The notes: generated from the sequence alone by a model not told the origin. Counted from the stretch's first letter, positions 8,259 through 16,180 are shown. The stretch: 29,697 bases of DNA from an uncultured Pseudomonadota bacterium (GCA_903953455.1 CAJBJW010000140.1:1-29697), one strand, 5' to 3'. Numbers and translations: made by a program.

Positions 8259-8271
8259 AGGAATTTTTCCT
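8259..8271 (-). promoter_or_regulatory. Palindromic motif AGGAAAAATTCCT, copy 2
   Basis: This 13-bp palindrome is identical to the one in front of the TonB receptor. It begins 83 bp upstream of the RTX start codon, inside the 112-bp gap after the response-regulator gene. A TATAAC downstream on the minus strand (8249–8244) could be the −10 box, which would place the motif over the −35 region as expected for an activator site. Confidence 0.4.
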
Positions 8272-8287
8272 GAATTTCAAAAGGCGT

Positions 8288-8941
8288 TTAATGTAAATCG
8301 AGCAACGCTGCAATATTAGCGAGTTGCGCCATGGAGGTCACATTGAGTTTGCTGCGAATTGTTGTGCCGTAATTGGCAACGGTTTTATAACTTAAACATA
8401 ATTGTTCTGAAATTTGATGAGCCGTGAGTCCTTTTGCTAGCAAAACAAATACATCAAACTCACGAGGCGACAATGTTCCAATGATGGCTTGATAGGTAGT
8501 CATATCTTGTTGGTTTTGAGCATCATCAACTAAACTAGGATCGATGTAAATCCTCCCTTTGGCGACTTGTTTGATGGCGTCAATTAACATATCAGGATGC
8601 GCGTGTTTACAAATATAGCCCCGTGCGCCTGCGTCGAGCGCCCTTTGAATATAGGCTTTTTCATGATGAACACTAAACACAATAATTTTTGCGCTGTCTT
8701 CTCGCATGACTAAACGTCGCGTGGTTTCCAGTCCACCAATGCCCGCCATCGATAAATCCATCACCACAATATCGGGTTTGTGTTCGCTGTAAATTTGCAA
8801 TACTTCTTCACCGCGCGATGCTTCGGCAATGACGTCAATATCCGGCTCAGTTGCCAGCAACAAACGAAAACCCGCGCGGACAACAGCATGATCGTCAACT
8901 AAAATTACCGTAGTTTTTTCTGTATTCATAAATGTCGTCAC
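8288..8941 (-). CDS. NarL/FixJ-family response regulator
   Basis: The 217-aa protein has an N-terminal receiver domain with the acidic pair Asp16/Asp17, phospho-acceptor Asp62 in VVMDLSMAG, Ser90 and Lys112. It ends with a LuxR-type helix-turn-helix (about 151–215: LSPREFDVFVLLAKGLTAHQISEQL…SYKTVANYGTTIRSKL). It should be phosphorylated by the adjacent kinase and bind DNA as a dimer. The start given is a GTG at 8941 whose GTGA overlaps the kinase stop; an ATG four codons in (8929) is an alternative start. Tight coupling with the kinase indicates a cognate pair. The likely targets are the RTX and TonB receptor promoters, which share a palindrome. Confidence 0.93.
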   Translation of the reverse strand: MTTFMNTEKTTVILVDDHAVVRAGFRLLLATEPDIDVIAEASRGEEVLQIYSEHKPDIVVMDLSMAGIGGLETTRRLVMREDSAKIIVFSVHHEKAYIQRALDAGARGYICKHAHPDMLIDAIKQVAKGRIYIDPSLVDDAQNQQDMTTYQAIIGTLSPREFDVFVLLAKGLTAHQISEQLCLSYKTVANYGTTIRSKLNVTSMAQLANIAALLDLH

Positions 8942-10251
8942 AAAGGGATTTTAACGTGAATGGCCATGCCTTGCTGAGGCTGAGTTTGAATATGAAATTC
9001 ACCTTGCAAACTGCGCACACGCTCACGCATACTCAAAAGGCCAAACCCTTTTTGTATATGCTCTGTATCACAACCTTGGCCGTTATCACTCATAACCAAA
9101 CGTAATTGTTGATTTTCATCGATTGATAAATCAATTGAAACCGCACTCGCATTCGCATGACGCAGAACATTGGTTAATCCCTCTTGTACCATTCTAAAAA
9201 CATGAATACATATCGTTTCAGGTAAAAATTCAATTTCACCGTGACAGACAAACGTAATGGTTAAATCATGGCGCTGCTGCCAATGCGCAATTAAATCCTC
9301 GAGCGCGGCTTTTAATCCAAGCTGGGTTAACACCAGCGGATGGAGTTGTTGCATCATAGAGCGCACAACGCCCATGAGATGGTCGCAAATTGAAACAACG
9401 TGGTCTGTACTTTGTTTAATGAGTAAATTTGCACCATTATCAAGTTTTGCTACCGTCACCGTCATGACTTTAATAGCGGTTAACGATTGCCCTAACTCAT
9501 CGTGTAACTCTTGCGCAAGACGTTGACGCTCATCTTCTTGGATAGCCAACGTATGTTGCGTTAAAGAGCGATTTTCTTGCTGGCTGGCGTTTAATTTTTC
9601 AATTAAATGATTTATCGCGCGGGCAATTTGATTCATGTCCTCGCTAGAAAAACGGGGTAATTGACTTTGATAATCGCCCTGTTCCACACGCGCTAAACTT
9701 TGGACAATAATGAAAATGGCTTTTAAAACGCGACTGAGTATCACATGAATAGTGACAAAAACCAGAAAAATGAGCGAATAAAGCAGCCCAAAAAACGCTA
9801 AGCTTTCGTCCCACACTTCGCTGATCTCATTAAGTGGATTGGCTTCAATGAGCATGATTAGCGCATTACCATCAGACGTCATTAAAGTTCGTTCAATTTG
9901 AATAGGCGCCCCTACCACCAAATTCACAAACCAACGTGGCGGAGTTTCAATCGTTGGCGAATTTTGCGTAATGGGAACAGTTAAGATATTGCCCGAAGGC
10001 TCTTTAAGTTGAATATGCAAATGGCGCGTTTCTTTGAGCGCATTGAGTTGCGCGAGCCACTGCGTTCTTGCGTGATTTTGAGATAATTCAAAGGTGACTA
10101 GTTGGGTGGCAAGATGAATAGAGGATTGCATTTCTTGCTCAACAGCGCGTTTCGCATGCCAAAGTGTCATCATTGCTCCAACGGCAAAAACACAAATAGA
10201 TAATAATAAAATACGGGTGTAAATTTGATAACGAAGCGTTTTTATTTTCAC
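8938..10251 (-). CDS. NarX/UhpB-type sensor histidine kinase with LapD/MoxY-like periplasmic domain
   Basis: The 437-aa inner-membrane kinase has a TM helix at about 12–31, a periplasmic domain (about 32–150), a second TM at about 152–174, HAMP (about 175–225), and a HisKA_3 dimerisation domain with the phosphorylated His250 in ERQRLAQELHDELGQSLTA. It ends with HATPase_c (LRHANASAV, DNGQGC, GFGLLSMRERV). The periplasmic part, with PRWFVNLVVGAPIQIERTL followed by ANPLNEISEVW, resembles the LapD/MoxY N-terminal family known from MoxY kinases. I judge this from memory of the pattern. The start is a GTG at 10251, with AAGG seven bases before it. It begins 28 bp after the DUF3147 gene on the same strand, with no terminator seen between them. 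Confidence 0.9.
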   Translation of the reverse strand: MKIKTLRYQIYTRILLLSICVFAVGAMMTLWHAKRAVEQEMQSSIHLATQLVTFELSQNHARTQWLAQLNALKETRHLHIQLKEPSGNILTVPITQNSPTIETPPRWFVNLVVGAPIQIERTLMTSDGNALIMLIEANPLNEISEVWDESLAFFGLLYSLIFLVFVTIHVILSRVLKAIFIIVQSLARVEQGDYQSQLPRFSSEDMNQIARAINHLIEKLNASQQENRSLTQHTLAIQEDERQRLAQELHDELGQSLTAIKVMTVTVAKLDNGANLLIKQSTDHVVSICDHLMGVVRSMMQQLHPLVLTQLGLKAALEDLIAHWQQRHDLTITFVCHGEIEFLPETICIHVFRMVQEGLTNVLRHANASAVSIDLSIDENQQLRLVMSDNGQGCDTEHIQKGFGLLSMRERVRSLQGEFHIQTQPQQGMAIHVKIPL

Positions 10252-10279
10252 CCTATTACCTTTTTTATAAAAATGACGA

Positions 10280-10630
10280 TTACGATTTCACATCAAAATA
10301 CGCCAACCCTTTAAGCATCAAAAAATAAGCCATCAGCGTAAAAAGACAAGCTAGCGATAAACTCAGCCAGAAATTGACTCCGTATTGCAGTAAAGCAGGA
10401 AGGGTAACAAATAAAATCAGCGACGGCAGGACTAACCAAAAGATACTAGTCGATAATTGCGCAATGCGTTCTGTATCGCCTGAATCAACATACATCCAAA
10501 TAAAAGCAAGCAGAGAGGTGAGAGGGAGTGACGCTAACGCAGCAGCTAAGTATGTACTGCGTTTCGCTATTTCTGAGATCGCAACCAACAAAGTGGCTGA
10601 AATCAGTATTTTGAGCGCATATTCGATCAT
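10280..10630 (-). CDS. DUF3147 family membrane protein
   Basis: The 116-aa protein has about four transmembrane helices. The first stretch (KILISATLLVAISEIAKRST) and the middle (SLPLTSLLAFIWMYVDSGDTERIAQLSTSIFWLVLPSLILFVTLP) match the recognisable pattern of DUF3147 proteins, whose function is not established. Its ATG shares one base with the trpG stop (TAATG), so it is translationally coupled to trpG even though no tryptophan role is known. It occupies the position where trpD is found in many proteobacteria. Confidence 0.85.
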   Translation of the reverse strand: MIEYALKILISATLLVAISEIAKRSTYLAAALASLPLTSLLAFIWMYVDSGDTERIAQLSTSIFWLVLPSLILFVTLPALLQYGVNFWLSLSLACLFTLMAYFLMLKGLAYFDVKS

Positions 10631-11211
10631 TATCGAATTAAAAAATTCCGCAACAAATCATGTCCATGTTGCGTCAAAATCGATTCTGGATGAAATTGCA
10701 CCCCTTCCACATCGAGCGTTTTATGGCGCACGCCCATAATTTCATCTAAATTACCTTCCTCATCTTCTGTCCATGCGGTGACGTCAAGGCAATCTGGCAA
10801 ACTGGCTTGCTCAATGACAAGTGAATGATAACGTGTTGCGGTAAAGGGATTACTAAGGCCATGAAAAACACCCTTATCGCCGTGATGCACGAGCGAAGTT
10901 TTGCCATGCATAATTTGCTTTGCATGAATAATATTCCCGCCGTAGGCATAACCAATACTTTGATGCCCAAGGCAAACCCCTAAAAGCGGTACTTTACCAG
11001 CAAAATATAAAATCGACTCAACCGAAACGCCCGCTTCTTTAGGCGTGCAGGGGCCGGGAGAAATGACAATTTTATCGGGTGATAATTTTTCAATGCCTGC
11101 AATAGTAATTTGATCATTGCGAACCACCGTCACGTTTGCACCAAGTTCGCCCAAATATTGCACGAGGTTATAGGTAAATGAATCGTAATTATCAACCATG
11201 ACCACTTTCAT
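10630..11211 (-). CDS. trpG: Anthranilate synthase glutamine amidotransferase subunit
   Basis: TrpG (component II) hydrolyses glutamine and feeds ammonia to TrpE in the first committed step of tryptophan synthesis. It may also serve PabB in folate synthesis. The 193-aa class I amidotransferase shows the N-terminal VDNYDSFTYNLVQYLGELG, the oxyanion loop SPGPCTP, nucleophile Cys80 in GVCLGHQSIGYAYGG, and His174/Glu176 in VQFHPESILT. The length is normal. Its ATG overlaps the trpE stop by 4 bp (ATGA), so subunit production is coupled. trpD and trpC are not in the window. Confidence 0.95.
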   Translation of the reverse strand: MKVVMVDNYDSFTYNLVQYLGELGANVTVVRNDQITIAGIEKLSPDKIVISPGPCTPKEAGVSVESILYFAGKVPLLGVCLGHQSIGYAYGGNIIHAKQIMHGKTSLVHHGDKGVFHGLSNPFTATRYHSLVIEQASLPDCLDVTAWTEDEEGNLDEIMGVRHKTLDVEGVQFHPESILTQHGHDLLRNFLIR

Positions 11212-12695
11212 AAACTTTCTCCTTCCAAACCCGCCTCAGCCATTGCCACCGCACGAAAAACAGCACGGGCTTTATTCATCGTTTCTTCCCATTCACTTAA
11301 CGGCACAGAATCATAAACGATGCCTGCACCGGCTTGAATGTGTAATTTTTTATCTTTTATGACCGCTGTGCGAATAGCAATGGCGGTATCTAAATTACCA
11401 GTCCAACCAATATAGCCAACAGCACCAGAATAAATACCACGTTTGACGGGTTCAAGCTCGTCAATAATTTCCATTGCGCGAATTTTGGGCGCACCGCTTA
11501 CCGTACCCGCTGGAAACGTCGCGGCTAAGACATCAAACGCATTTTTGCCTTTTTTTAGCGTCCCTGTGACGTTCGACACAATGTGCATGACGTGCGAGTA
11601 ACGCTCAACAATCATTTTATCGGTAAGTTGTACACTACCAATTTCAGCAACGCGTCCTGTATCGTTACGCCCCAAATCAATCAGCATTAAATGCTCTGCA
11701 ATTTCTTTAGGATCCGCAAGTAATTCTTTTTCAAGCTCTACATCATGCTCGGGCGTGGTACCACGTCGGCGTGTCCCAGCAATAGGGCGCACGGTTACGG
11801 TATCTTCTTCAAGTCGAACTAAAATTTCCGGTGATGAGCCAACGATATGAAAATCACCCAAGTCCAAATAAAACATATAAGGTGACGGATTCAAACAACG
11901 CAAAGCGCGGTATAAATTCAGCGGCGCAGCCGAGAAGGGAATCGACAACCGCTGAGAAAGGACCACCTGCATAATGTCGCCATTGGTAATATATTCTTTC
12001 GCGCGACGCACCGCATTTTCAAACCCTTCTTGCGTAAATCCAGATATAAAATCGCTTTCATTAACCGTTTTTGGACTCGAATGAAGCTGTGCCTGTGCTT
12101 GTGATTCACGAAGTCGCGTAGCTAAAATTTGCAGTCGCTCTTGTGCTCGCTCATAAGCATTAAATTCTTCTGGGTTCGCATGCGTTAGCAGGAGCATTTT
12201 GCCCGATAAATTATCAAACACGAGTAGTTCTTCAGACACCATCAAAACAATATCAGGCGCTCCGATTTCATCGTTTTTTTGAACTTTGCAAACACGCGGT
12301 TCAATGTAGGAAATAGTTTCATAACCAAAATAGCCAACTAAACCACCATTAAAACGCGGCAAACCGGTGACATCAGGCACACGATAGCGTGCTTTAAAAT
12401 CTTCAATCCATTCAAGGGGATTAACGTCGTCAACTGTTTCAATAATTTCATCTTCATTCGTAACAGTAATTTTATCGCCAAAAATTTTCACCACTGTTTT
12501 GCATGGTAAACCAATAATGGAATACCGCCCCCATTGCTCGCCACCGTGAACGGATTCAAATAAATAAGAATACGCACCATCCGCCAATTTTAAATAGGCA
12601 CTAAGTGGGGTGTGAACATCCGCAATAATCTCGCGGCTAATAGGAATACGGTTATAACCCTGTTTGTTATATTGGTTAAATTGTTCGGGAGTCAT
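11208..12695 (-). CDS. trpE: Anthranilate synthase component I
   Basis: TrpE converts chorismate and ammonia to anthranilate. The 495-aa protein has the N-terminal domain with the feedback-binding-type motif YSYLFESVHGGEQWGRYSIIG, and the C-terminal chorismate-binding domain with RRGTTPEHDVELEKELLADPKE, LIDLGRNDTGRVAEIGSV, FPAGTVSGAPKIRAMEIIDELE and IQAGAGIVYDS. All core motifs are intact. It overlaps trpG by 4 bp. Upstream lies a 195-bp gap shared with divergent pckA. I found no Trp-rich leader peptide there, so classic trpL attenuation is not evident. Confidence 0.95.
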   Translation of the reverse strand: MTPEQFNQYNKQGYNRIPISREIIADVHTPLSAYLKLADGAYSYLFESVHGGEQWGRYSIIGLPCKTVVKIFGDKITVTNEDEIIETVDDVNPLEWIEDFKARYRVPDVTGLPRFNGGLVGYFGYETISYIEPRVCKVQKNDEIGAPDIVLMVSEELLVFDNLSGKMLLLTHANPEEFNAYERAQERLQILATRLRESQAQAQLHSSPKTVNESDFISGFTQEGFENAVRRAKEYITNGDIMQVVLSQRLSIPFSAAPLNLYRALRCLNPSPYMFYLDLGDFHIVGSSPEILVRLEEDTVTVRPIAGTRRRGTTPEHDVELEKELLADPKEIAEHLMLIDLGRNDTGRVAEIGSVQLTDKMIVERYSHVMHIVSNVTGTLKKGKNAFDVLAATFPAGTVSGAPKIRAMEIIDELEPVKRGIYSGAVGYIGWTGNLDTAIAIRTAVIKDKKLHIQAGAGIVYDSVPLSEWEETMNKARAVFRAVAMAEAGLEGESL

Positions 12696-12805
12696 GCGCT
12701 TAAAATCACTCTTTTAATTGGCTAAAAACGAATCATAAATGAAAAGATACCATAATTTATAGACGCACACCAAACGGCAATAACTTAATTTCAATGCGCA
12801 AATCC

Positions 12806-12834
12806 TTGTCTAAAAATTATTTTTAGGCTACATT
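12806..12834 (+). promoter_or_regulatory. Probable sigma-70 promoter for pckA
   Basis: TTGTCT (12806–12811) and TACATT (12829–12834) are separated by exactly 17 bp. They are followed 57 bp later by the pckA ATG, which has an AGGAG ribosome-binding site at 12880–12884. The spacing is ideal and the hexamers are fair matches. Confidence 0.5.
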
Positions 12835-12890
12835 TAGGAAATTACGAATTACTGTAATAGAAACGATTAAAAATCTTAGGAGTTGTCATA

Positions 12891-14471
12891 ATGAGTGAAT
12901 TGAGTGCAGAAAAATTAGGACTTGCGCATGTTGGAAAAGTATTTCATAACTTAAGTTATGCGCAACTTTTCGAGCATGAAGTCGCTAATAATGAAGGACA
13001 CGTATTGAGTAGCGATACGATGACAGTCGACACAGGAAAATTCACTGGACGCTCGCCGAAAGATAAATTTTTTGTGCAACAAACACCTTCAAATGACCAT
13101 ATTGCTTGGGGAAATGTCAATAAATCCGTATCAGCGGCGATTTTTGATGAGCTTTACGCAGACGTTATTGAGTTCCTCTCAGGCAAAGATATATACGTCA
13201 CTGACGGTTATAGTGGCGCTCATGCTGACACCCGCAAGTCTGTCCGTTTTATTACCGAATTTGCATGGCAATCACATTTTGTTAAGAACATGTTTATTCG
13301 TCCAAACGAAAGTGATTTAACGCACTTCTCGCCTGATTTTCGCGTCTATAACGCCAGTCACTTAACCAATGCAAAATGGGAAAAACAAGGTTTAAACTCT
13401 GAGGTTTTCTGTATTTTCAACATTGAAAAAAATGTCGCCATAATTGGTGGTACTTGGTACGGTGGTGAAATGAAAAAAGGCATTTTCACCATGATGAATT
13501 ATTGGTTGCCACTCGAAAAAATCTTGTCGATGCACTGCAGTGCTAATGTTGGCAAAGAGGGCGACGTTGCGTTATTTTTTGGTTTATCAGGTACGGGTAA
13601 AACCACACTTTCAACAGACTCAGAGCGCAAACTCATCGGTGATGATGAACATGGATGGGATAACACAGGCGTCTTTAACTTTGAAGGCGGTTGTTATGCC
13701 AAATGTATCGGTTTGTCACAAGAAAATGAACCTGAAATTTTTAGCGCCATTCGACGTGATGCGCTACTAGAAAATGTGGTTTATGACGAAAACTTTGTCG
13801 CTGACTACAATGACAGCTCCAAGACTGAAAATACACGTGTTTCTTATCCCATTGACCATATTGATAATCACGAAAAAACATTAAGCGCAGGTCACCCACA
13901 GAATATTATTTTTCTCACCTGCGATGCGTTTGGTGTATTGCCACCAGTTTCTAAATTATCCAAAGAACAGGCAATGTATTATTTTCTTTCAGGCTATACC
14001 GCAAAAGTTGCGGGTACAGAGCGCGGCGTAACCGAGCCACAAGCCACTTTTTCAGCTTGCTTTGGCGAAGCCTTCCTTCCTCTACATCCAACCGTTTACG
14101 CCACGTTACTAGGCGAAAAAATGGTGCAACATAATGTACACGCGTATTTGGTCAATACAGGATGGACAGGCGGTGGTTATGGCGTAGGCAAACGCATGAG
14201 CATTAAAGGCACTCGCGCCTGCATTAACGCTATTTTGGACGGCAGCATTAACCATTCAGAATTCGAAGTGATGCCATTTTTTAATCTTAATATACCCAAA
14301 ACGCTCGAAGGAGTTGATACCCAATTACTTAACCCACGCAATGCTTGGGAAGATAAAACGCATTTTGATGAAACAGCGCAAAAGCTAGCTGGTATGTTTG
14401 TCGAAAACTTCAAAAAATACACGCAAGCCAATCACGATTTCGACTTTACGCAAGCTGGCCCACAGCTTTAG
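12891..14471 (+). CDS. pckA: Phosphoenolpyruvate carboxykinase (ATP)
   Basis: PckA converts oxaloacetate and ATP to phosphoenolpyruvate, CO2 and ADP, the entry step of gluconeogenesis in the cytoplasm. The 526-aa protein matches the ATP-dependent family: substrate-binding FTGRSPKDKF (residues 51–60, with Arg54), GGTWYGGEMKKGIF (186–199), the P-loop GLSGTGKTTLS (231–241) and the metal/phosphate-binding DDEHGWD (251–257). The ATG has a strong AGGAG site, and a 17-bp-spaced promoter lies upstream. It is divergent from trpE and followed by a long hairpin. The nearby aspartate aminotransferase is not adjacent, so no operon is implied. Confidence 0.97.
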   Translation: MSELSAEKLGLAHVGKVFHNLSYAQLFEHEVANNEGHVLSSDTMTVDTGKFTGRSPKDKFFVQQTPSNDHIAWGNVNKSVSAAIFDELYADVIEFLSGKDIYVTDGYSGAHADTRKSVRFITEFAWQSHFVKNMFIRPNESDLTHFSPDFRVYNASHLTNAKWEKQGLNSEVFCIFNIEKNVAIIGGTWYGGEMKKGIFTMMNYWLPLEKILSMHCSANVGKEGDVALFFGLSGTGKTTLSTDSERKLIGDDEHGWDNTGVFNFEGGCYAKCIGLSQENEPEIFSAIRRDALLENVVYDENFVADYNDSSKTENTRVSYPIDHIDNHEKTLSAGHPQNIIFLTCDAFGVLPPVSKLSKEQAMYYFLSGYTAKVAGTERGVTEPQATFSACFGEAFLPLHPTVYATLLGEKMVQHNVHAYLVNTGWTGGGYGVGKRMSIKGTRACINAILDGSINHSEFEVMPFFNLNIPKTLEGVDTQLLNPRNAWEDKTHFDETAQKLAGMFVENFKKYTQANHDFDFTQAGPQL

Positions 14472-14479
14472 ATGTGCGC

Positions 14480-14516
14480 AATTAGCGCGACAACAACTTA
14501 AGTTATCGCGCTAATT
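14480..14516 (+). terminator. Strong hairpin after pckA, no T-run
   Basis: AATTAGCGCGA (14480–14490) and TCGCGCTAATT (14506–14516) form a perfect 11-bp stem with a 15-base loop, nine bases after the pckA stop codon. The sequence after it (TAGCC) lacks a T-tract. It may therefore protect mRNA 3' ends or be a weak or Rho-assisted terminator. Alternatively it may be an operator for the tlpA-like gene, which starts 22 bp further on. Confidence 0.5.
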
Positions 14517-14537
14517 TAGCCTTACAATGCCTCACTT

Positions 14538-15038
14538 ATGCGAATTAAACAGAAAAAAATTATTTTCAGCGGAATTATTTTCGCGTTGCTAGCAGGCATT
14601 CTCTTCAGGTTCACTCTTTATTCCAAATCACCAAACCTCACATTAACAACGTTAGATGGTCAATCAATAGCGTTAGACCATTTACGAGGAAAGCCCGTTA
14701 TAGTGACATTTTGGGCAACGGATTGTGAAAGTTGTCTGAAAGAAATTCCTGTATTTTTAGATTTATATTCGCGTTATCATTCGCAGGGACTCGAAATCAT
14801 TGGTGTATCCATGTATTACGACCCACCAAACCATGTTGTTGAATTTAACAAACAACATTCACTCCCCTATCCTATTGTGCTTGATATTGACGGAACAATT
14901 GCCAAGGCGTTTGAAAATACTCGCGTCACACCAACGACTTTTCTGCTGACACCAAGCGGTGAAATAGGCTGGAAAAAAACAGGCTTGTTTGAATTAACAC
15001 AAATACAGCCTAAAATTGAGGCTTTTTTAGGCAAATGA
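14538..15038 (+). CDS. TlpA-like membrane-anchored thioredoxin-fold protein
   Basis: The 166-aa protein has an N-terminal basic stretch and one hydrophobic anchor (about residues 8–27), then a thioredoxin-fold domain outside the cytoplasm. The active site FWATDCESCLKEIPVF carries the redox pair Cys63/Cys66, followed by LEIIGVSMYYDPPNHVVEF and the cis-Pro loop RVTPTTFLLTPSGEIGWKKTG. This is the AhpC/TSA–redoxin (TlpA/ResA) pattern. Such proteins reduce disulfides, often for cytochrome c or copper-site maturation. No strong ribosome-binding site is seen. hemJ starts 9 bases after its stop, so a shared transcript in heme-related metabolism is plausible. Confidence 0.86.
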   Translation: MRIKQKKIIFSGIIFALLAGILFRFTLYSKSPNLTLTTLDGQSIALDHLRGKPVIVTFWATDCESCLKEIPVFLDLYSRYHSQGLEIIGVSMYYDPPNHVVEFNKQHSLPYPIVLDIDGTIAKAFENTRVTPTTFLLTPSGEIGWKKTGLFELTQIQPKIEAFLGK

Positions 15039-15047
15039 AGAAATATC

Positions 15048-15473
15048 ATGCTCTGGTTTAAAGCGCTGCACTTGATTGCAATGGTCTGTTGGTTTGCGGG
15101 ATTGTTTTACCTGCCACGTTTATATGTCTATCATGCAATGAGTGACGATAAAGAAAGTCGTGAACGTTTTAAAGTCATGGAACGTAAATTGTTTTACGGC
15201 ATTATGACGCCCTCGATGCTTGCAACGTTTGCGTTTGGCATAGGGTTACTGCTTGCGGGATCATGGCAACTTTATGCGACTGCTGGGTGGTTGCACGCTA
15301 AATTTGCGATGTTAATTATTCTTGCGATATATCATTATTTTTGTTGGCAATGGCTGAAAGATTTTCGTGACGACATCAACCAGCGTAGCCATATTTTTTA
15401 TCGTTGGATGAATGAAATACCTGTGATATTTCTAGTCGCTATAATAATTTTAGCTGTCGTAAAACCATTTTAA
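15048..15473 (+). CDS. hemJ: Protoporphyrinogen IX oxidase, HemJ type
   Basis: HemJ oxidises protoporphyrinogen IX to protoporphyrin IX at the inner membrane, the penultimate step of heme synthesis, in bacteria lacking HemG or HemY. The 141-aa protein has four transmembrane helices and the family's recognisable start (LWFKALHLIAMVCWFAGLFYLPRLYVYHA, including His8). It also has FKVMERKLFYGIMTPSM and the conserved WLHAKFAML with Lys85. The length is normal. It ends just before a strong bidirectional terminator. Confidence 0.93.
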   Translation: MLWFKALHLIAMVCWFAGLFYLPRLYVYHAMSDDKESRERFKVMERKLFYGIMTPSMLATFAFGIGLLLAGSWQLYATAGWLHAKFAMLIILAIYHYFCWQWLKDFRDDINQRSHIFYRWMNEIPVIFLVAIIILAVVKPF

Positions 15474-15477
15474 CGTC

Positions 15478-15508
15478 AAAACGTGCGGCATTGAGTGCCG
15501 CACGTTTT
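15478..15508. terminator. Bidirectional rho-independent terminator between hemJ and the SnoaL-like gene
   Basis: AAAACGTGCGGCA (15478–15490) and TGCCGCACGTTTT (15496–15508) form a perfect 13-bp stem with a five-base loop. T-rich ends on both strands serve the two convergent genes. Confidence 0.9.
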
Positions 15509-15522
15509 ACAAAAGCAACAAA

Positions 15523-15933
15523 TTATGCACTAACCTGTGCAATCCAATCTTGTAAATTGTAATAATTTGTAACACGTGCAACTTTATTGTCACGAATATC
15601 AAAAAATGCGCCTGCTGGTAAATTATATTTTTGGCCTTGCGCAAGAGGTAACCCCTCGTCTGTTTGCAAATATTCACCTAGCACCACAAATTCAGCTGAC
15701 GCTCTTGTTCCATCAGCACTAGCCATGATAACCATATCAACCAACTGTTCTTTATAGCTTACATTCATGCCAGACATGAACTGCGTAAATGCGTCTTTAC
15801 CCATATCGCGCTTACCTTGATTGATGTCATGAACAACATCATCAGTAAGTAAACTTAAAAATGTATCCATATCGCCTTTGTTAAAAGCGGCATAATAATT
15901 TTCAATTAACGCAATTGCAGTAGACTGACTCAT
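15523..15933 (-). CDS. SnoaL-like / ketosteroid isomerase-related protein
   Basis: The 136-aa protein has the NTF2-like cone fold pattern: the opening helix AIALIENYYAAFNKGDMDTFLSLLTDDVVHDINQGKRDMGKDAFTQFM, then strands ending FFDIRDNKVARVTNYYNLQDWI. The HDINQG segment and length fit the ketosteroid isomerase-related subgroup (TIGR02096-like). The reaction is unknown, and many members have no proven enzymatic role. The start at 15933 has a clear AGAGGA ribosome-binding site. The gene stands alone, between the hemJ terminator and the divergent tRNA-Leu. Confidence 0.8.
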   Translation of the reverse strand: MSQSTAIALIENYYAAFNKGDMDTFLSLLTDDVVHDINQGKRDMGKDAFTQFMSGMNVSYKEQLVDMVIMASADGTRASAEFVVLGEYLQTDEGLPLAQGQKYNLPAGAFFDIRDNKVARVTNYYNLQDWIAQVSA

Positions 15934-16037
15934 ATGATTTCCTCTTATTTAAGATAAATTAAAATTAACATCAAAAGATTATTTTAACTGAGAATGAATT
16001 TTTTTTTAAAAAAACTAGTATTTTTCCAAATAATTGC

Positions 16038-16043
16038 TATAAT
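16038..16043 (+). promoter_or_regulatory. −10 box of the tRNA-Leu promoter
   Basis: A perfect TATAAT lies 12 bp before the tRNA 5' end. The region upstream is A/T-rich with no good −35 match, so an UP-element-like AT tract may compensate. Confidence 0.6.
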
Positions 16044-16054
16044 TTACAGACTTT

Positions 16055-16141
16055 GCCGGGGTGGCGGAACTGGTAGACGCGCTGGATTCAAAATCCTGTG
16101 GAGGTGACTCCGTGCCGGTTCGATTCCGGCCCTCGGTACCA
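16055..16141 (+). tRNA. tRNA-Leu (anticodon CAA)
   Basis: The 87-base class II tRNA has acceptor arms GCCGGGG/CCTCGGT (two G·U pairs), a D-arm with TGGTAGACGC, a long variable arm (GGAG-GTGA-CTCC), a T-arm GCCGG-TTCGATT-CCGGC and an encoded CCA (16139–16141). The anticodon CAA at 16089–16091 reads UUG. The anticodon stem has a T·T mismatch: T16083 faces T16097 at canonical positions 28/42. The other four pairs are intact. Confidence 0.95.
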
Positions 16142-16180
16142 AATAGGTTTCCGAGAGAGACGACGCAAAGAAATAAGAAA

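Noticed and set aside
12696..12890. Tryptophan leader peptide and attenuator before trpE
   Set aside because: No short ORF with tandem Trp codons and no terminator/antiterminator pair could be found on the minus strand.
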